From Alphaproteobacteria bacterium (GTDB taxonomy: Bacteria; Pseudomonadota; Alphaproteobacteria; DSM-16000; Inquilinaceae): a stretch of DNA of 49,253 nt. Where the stretch lies: contig JAAAOG010000116.1 of NCBI GenBank assembly GCA_009909005.1, positions 1 to 49,253 of the forward strand. The letters run 5' to 3'. Every line of letters starts with the position of its first letter. Position 1 is the first letter of the stretch. The notes beneath the pieces were generated by a model, which saw nothing but the letters and a program-made list of their open reading frames with translations, did not search any database and was not told where the DNA came from. This document shows, in pieces, positions 46,903 through 49,253 of this stretch. Both the position numbers and the translations under genes were made by a program.

Positions 46903-47334
46903 TCAGCGCAGGCTTTCCAGAACGCTCTCCTTGTAAGGCAGGGTCTCGCCGAAATCGGCCAGCTCGCGCGGATCGGCGTCGCGCGCCGAAAGGATCCCCA
47001 CCACAATCTCGCCGTCGACCACCGGCAGGTGGCGGATTCCGGCCTCCTGCATCATGTGCAGGGCACCGGTCATGCTGAGGTGCGAGCCGATGGTGATCGG
47101 CGTCCAGGTCATGACGTCGCCGATTATGGTCGTATCCGTGTCGAGGCCCTTGGCCACGACCCGGTTCATGACATCGCGTTCGCTGAAGATGCCGGTGAGC
47201 TTGCCATTCTCGACGACCGGCACGGCGCCGATGCCTGCCTCCAACATGACGGCGGCGGCGTGCCGCACGCTCGTCTCGGGACCGAGGGTGATCAGCGTCT
47301 GGGCGTCGGTGATGTCCTTGATCGGACGATCCAT
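46903..47334 (-). CDS. CBS-domain pair protein
   Basis: A 143-residue stand-alone Bateman module. First CBS: ITLGPETSVRHAAAVMLEAGIGAVPVVENGKLTGIFSERDVM (about 14-58). Second CBS: VMTWTPITIGSHLSMTGALHMMQEAGIRHLPVVDGEIVVGILSARD (about 75-125). Such modules bind adenine nucleotides and regulate partner proteins; the partner is not evident here. The start at 47334 has GGAGAG upstream, and a general-stress (EcfG-type) promoter-like sequence lies further up. ATG 47346 would add four residues. Confidence 0.9.
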   Translation of the reverse strand: MDRPIKDITDAQTLITLGPETSVRHAAAVMLEAGIGAVPVVENGKLTGIFSERDVMNRVVAKGLDTDTTIIGDVMTWTPITIGSHLSMTGALHMMQEAGIRHLPVVDGEIVVGILSARDADPRELADFGETLPYKESVLESLR

Positions 47335-47399
47335 ACGTCTCTCCATCGTTTTCGGTTGAAGCCCGTCGACCTTGCGGCCGGTTCTCATTTTCATCACCA

Positions 47400-47423
47400 A
47401 ACCCCATCGCCGCCGACCGTTCC
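47400..47423 (-). promoter_or_regulatory. Possible EcfG (general stress) promoter of the CBS gene
   Basis: On the minus strand GGAAC (47423-47419) is followed after 16 bases by GTTT, matching the GGAAC-N16/17-(C)GTT consensus of alphaproteobacterial EcfG sigma factors. It lies about 65 bases before the CBS start. A short motif, so chance is possible. Confidence 0.4.
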
Positions 47424-47553
47424 CAACTTTCGGGACCGGCCGGCCGGCCGGTCCCATATTCATGAAACCGTCACATCATCAACGCCGGGTGTCCGCCGGC
47501 CGCCAATCGCCGTGACGTGAATGATTTCGCCCGCGGCGACGGGGTTAAAGCTA

Positions 47554-47582
47554 TCGAAAGCGCCTCAGGACGACCTTATACT
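47554..47582 (+). promoter_or_regulatory. Possible sigma-70 promoter of the TPR gene
   Basis: TCGAAA (47554-47559), 17 bases, TATACT (47577-47582), about 50 bases before the ATG at 47636. The 301-base divergent region 47335-47635 contains this and the EcfG-like site and no gene. Confidence 0.4.
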
Positions 47583-47635
47583 CATGGTGCGATAGAAGCC
47601 GGACAGAGACGGCGGATCAGGGGAGCGGACCGGCA

Positions 47636-49253
47636 ATGGCGTTGCGGATTTTTTTTGGAAGCATGCGGCGTCTCATCGGGGCAGCGAGCCTCCTGGCCTT
47701 GAGCGCCGGCCTCGCCCTCAATGGCGGCCCGGCCCTGGCGCAGGGTGGCGAGGGCCAGGCGACCACGATCTCGGATTACCCCGAGCCCTCGACCCTGTCG
47801 GGAGCGTATCTGGCCGGGGCTTTCGCACTCTCCGAGCAGGACCTTGACGGCGCGGCCCGCTATATGAGCCAGGCTCTGGCCCGCGACCCCGGCAATGCCA
47901 CCCTGACCCATGTCACCTTCCAGCTGCTGGTGCGGGCCGGCCGGGTCTTCGATGCCGTGCCGCTGGCCGGGCGCCTGCTCGTCAACCGCCCCGACGATAC
48001 CCTCGCCCACCTCGTGCTGCTCCTCGATGACGTGCGGGCGGGCGACCTCGCCGGGGCGCGAGACCATATCGACCGTATGGAAAGCGGCGATGTCGAGACC
48101 TTCGCCCTGCCGCTCGTGGAAGCGTGGATCCATGCCGGGCTGGGCGACCTGGACCGGGCCAATGCCGTGCTCGACGGCGTGGCCGAAACGCCCGGCCTGT
48201 CCGGCCTCGTGAATATGCACCGGGGCATGATCCTCGACATGGACGGCCAGTGGGAAGAGGCGCGCACCGCCATGGAGCGGGCGATCGGCCCCGGCCTGTC
48301 GCTGCGGCTGGTGCAGGCGCTTGGCTCGCTCTATGAGCGGCTGAGCGAATGGGACAAGGCGCGCGAACTCTACACCCGCTATGCCGAGGAGAACCCCTCC
48401 AGCGTTCTCATCGAGCCGGCCCTGGCCCGCACCGCCGAACGCGCGATGCGCGGTCCGCTGGTCGGTGCGCCGAGCGAAGGCATTGCCGAGGTGATGTTTC
48501 AGATTTCCTCGGCACTGCAGGGCGAAGGGGCGCTGGACCGCTCGCTGGTCTATGCGCGGCTCGCCCAGTTTATCCGGCCCGACTTCGCGCTCGGCCAGAT
48601 CCTCGTCGGCGACCTGCTGGTCGACATGAACCATACCGAGGATGCCCTGCACATTTACGACATGGTCGACGAGGCGGCGCCGGAGAGCTGGTCGGCCCGG
48701 CTGAAGCTTGGCCGGGCGCTGGAGCGCCTGGAGCGCTACGAGGAATCGCTGCGGCTGATGCTGGACATGGCGGCGGAGCGGCCGGAGCGGGCCGAGCCGC
48801 TGATCACCGTCGGCGACATCCACCGCTCCGGTCAGCGCTTCGAAGAGGCGGTCGAAGCCTATGACGATGCCCGCGCCCGCTCGCCCGACATGCTGGAGGA
48901 CGACTGGACCTTCTTTTACCGCCGCGGCATCGCGCTGGAGCGCGCCAGCCAATGGCCGCGGGCGGAAGCGGACCTGCAGCAGGCCATCTCCCTGAACCCC
49001 GACAACGCGCATCTGCTGAACTATCTCGGCTATTCCTGGCTCGATCGCGGCGAGAACATCGAAGAGGCCGAAGCGATGATCCGCCGGGCCGTCGATATGC
49101 TGCCGAATGACGGCTATATCGTCGACAGCCTCGGCTGGGTGTATTTCCGCACCGGCCGCCTGAACCAGGCGGTCGAGCTGCTGGAACGGGCGGTCGAGCT
49201 CGAACCCAATGACGCCGTCATCAACGACCATCTCGGCGACGCCTATTGGATGG
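47636..49253 (+). CDS. Exported TPR-repeat protein (3' end cut by window)
   Basis: The open frame from ATG 47636 runs off the right edge after 539 codons. A signal peptide is present (MRRLIGAASLLALSAGLALNGGPALAQ from the in-frame ATG at 47663). The remainder is a long array of TPR units with the usual A-x3-Y/F-x3-A-x3-P spacing, e.g. AARYMSQALARDPGNATL, DLQQAISLNPDNAHLLNYLGYSWLDRGENIEEAEAMIRRAVDMLPNDGYIVDSLGWVYFRTGRLNQAVELLERAVELEPND. It is probably periplasmic and acts as a protein-interaction scaffold. A run of eight T residues (47649-47656) lies between the two possible starts; the first has GGGGAG ten bases upstream. No function can be assigned. Confidence 0.88.
   Translation, partial: MALRIFFGSMRRLIGAASLLALSAGLALNGGPALAQGGEGQATTISDYPEPSTLSGAYLAGAFALSEQDLDGAARYMSQALARDPGNATLTHVTFQLLVRAGRVFDAVPLAGRLLVNRPDDTLAHLVLLLDDVRAGDLAGARDHIDRMESGDVETFALPLVEAWIHAGLGDLDRANAVLDGVAETPGLSGLVNMHRGMILDMDGQWEEARTAMERAIGPGLSLRLVQALGSLYERLSEWDKARELYTRYAEENPSSVLIEPALARTAERAMRGPLVGAPSEGIAEVMFQISSALQGEGALDRSLVYARLAQFIRPDFALGQILVGDLLVDMNHTEDALHIYDMVDEAAPESWSARLKLGRALERLERYEESLRLMLDMAAERPERAEPLITVGDIHRSGQRFEEAVEAYDDARARSPDMLEDDWTFFYRRGIALERASQWPRAEADLQQAISLNPDNAHLLNYLGYSWLDRGENIEEAEAMIRRAVDMLPNDGYIVDSLGWVYFRTGRLNQAVELLERAVELEPNDAVINDHLGDAYWM

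Overview
The window is GC-rich, densely coded chromosomal DNA from an alphaproteobacterium, most likely of the Rhodospirillales type. The pointers are a TIGR02302/DUF4175 membrane protein behind lysA and a small lipoprotein gene, an alphaproteobacterial DmeF-type metal exporter, dprA next to topA, a HisKA_2-type histidine kinase, and a PEP-CTERM protein with a sigma-54 promoter. The order assignment is inference; no rRNA or tRNA gene is visible to anchor it.

Layout. 1-1029: C-terminally cut TRAP solute-binding protein (minus). 1265-5332: dprA, topA and a terminator. 5394-5490: a 26-codon ORF on the minus strand behind a 16-nt perfect Shine-Dalgarno. 5734-7258: AbiEi/AbiEii toxin-antitoxin pair with an inverted-repeat operator. 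7455-10019: thrS-infC. 10271-11819: flagellar export genes (FlhB C-terminal-like, fliO, fliP). 11838-12193: cluster of palindromic repeats. 12247-13650: soluble two-PAS chemotaxis receptor with a shortened signalling arm. 13947-19444: treS-maltokinase fusion and glgB (glycogen/alpha-glucan synthesis from trehalose). 19498-23490: FHA-cyclase, dmeF and a CPA2 antiporter, all minus. 23631-27707: small lipoprotein, lysA and DUF4175, a minus-strand operon. 27716-28131: parD with a broken parE.

28308-29888: a Calx-beta/DUF5648 repeat protein. 29861-32992: a solitary RND pump. 33198-34091: a formyltransferase-like protein. 34112-36133: methionine salvage pair mtnP-mtnA. 36356-36840: AT-rich wreck of a TupA-type ATP-grasp/glycosyltransferase gene. 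36895-39357: three-gene, translationally coupled operon of unknown function (two-TM protein with GRD repeats, a protein sharing the same motif, and a TPR protein). 39485-42247: acnA. 42546-43472: Xre/RES toxin-antitoxin pair. 43635-43742: 35-residue single-TM protein. 44087-45553: histidine kinase and a convergent single-domain response regulator. 46106-46837: PEP-CTERM protein. 46903-47334: CBS-pair protein. 47636-end: exported TPR protein, cut by the window edge.

Housekeeping blocks (dprA-topA, thrS-infC, fli genes, lysA, mtn, acnA) alternate with accessory insertions, which include three toxin-antitoxin loci, a decayed surface-polysaccharide gene and the unknown three-gene operon. That operon is the best candidate for an undescribed system: its genes overlap, one is visibly richer in A+T than the flanks, and two of its proteins carry the same short AGRDM-x-(I/V)-D motif.
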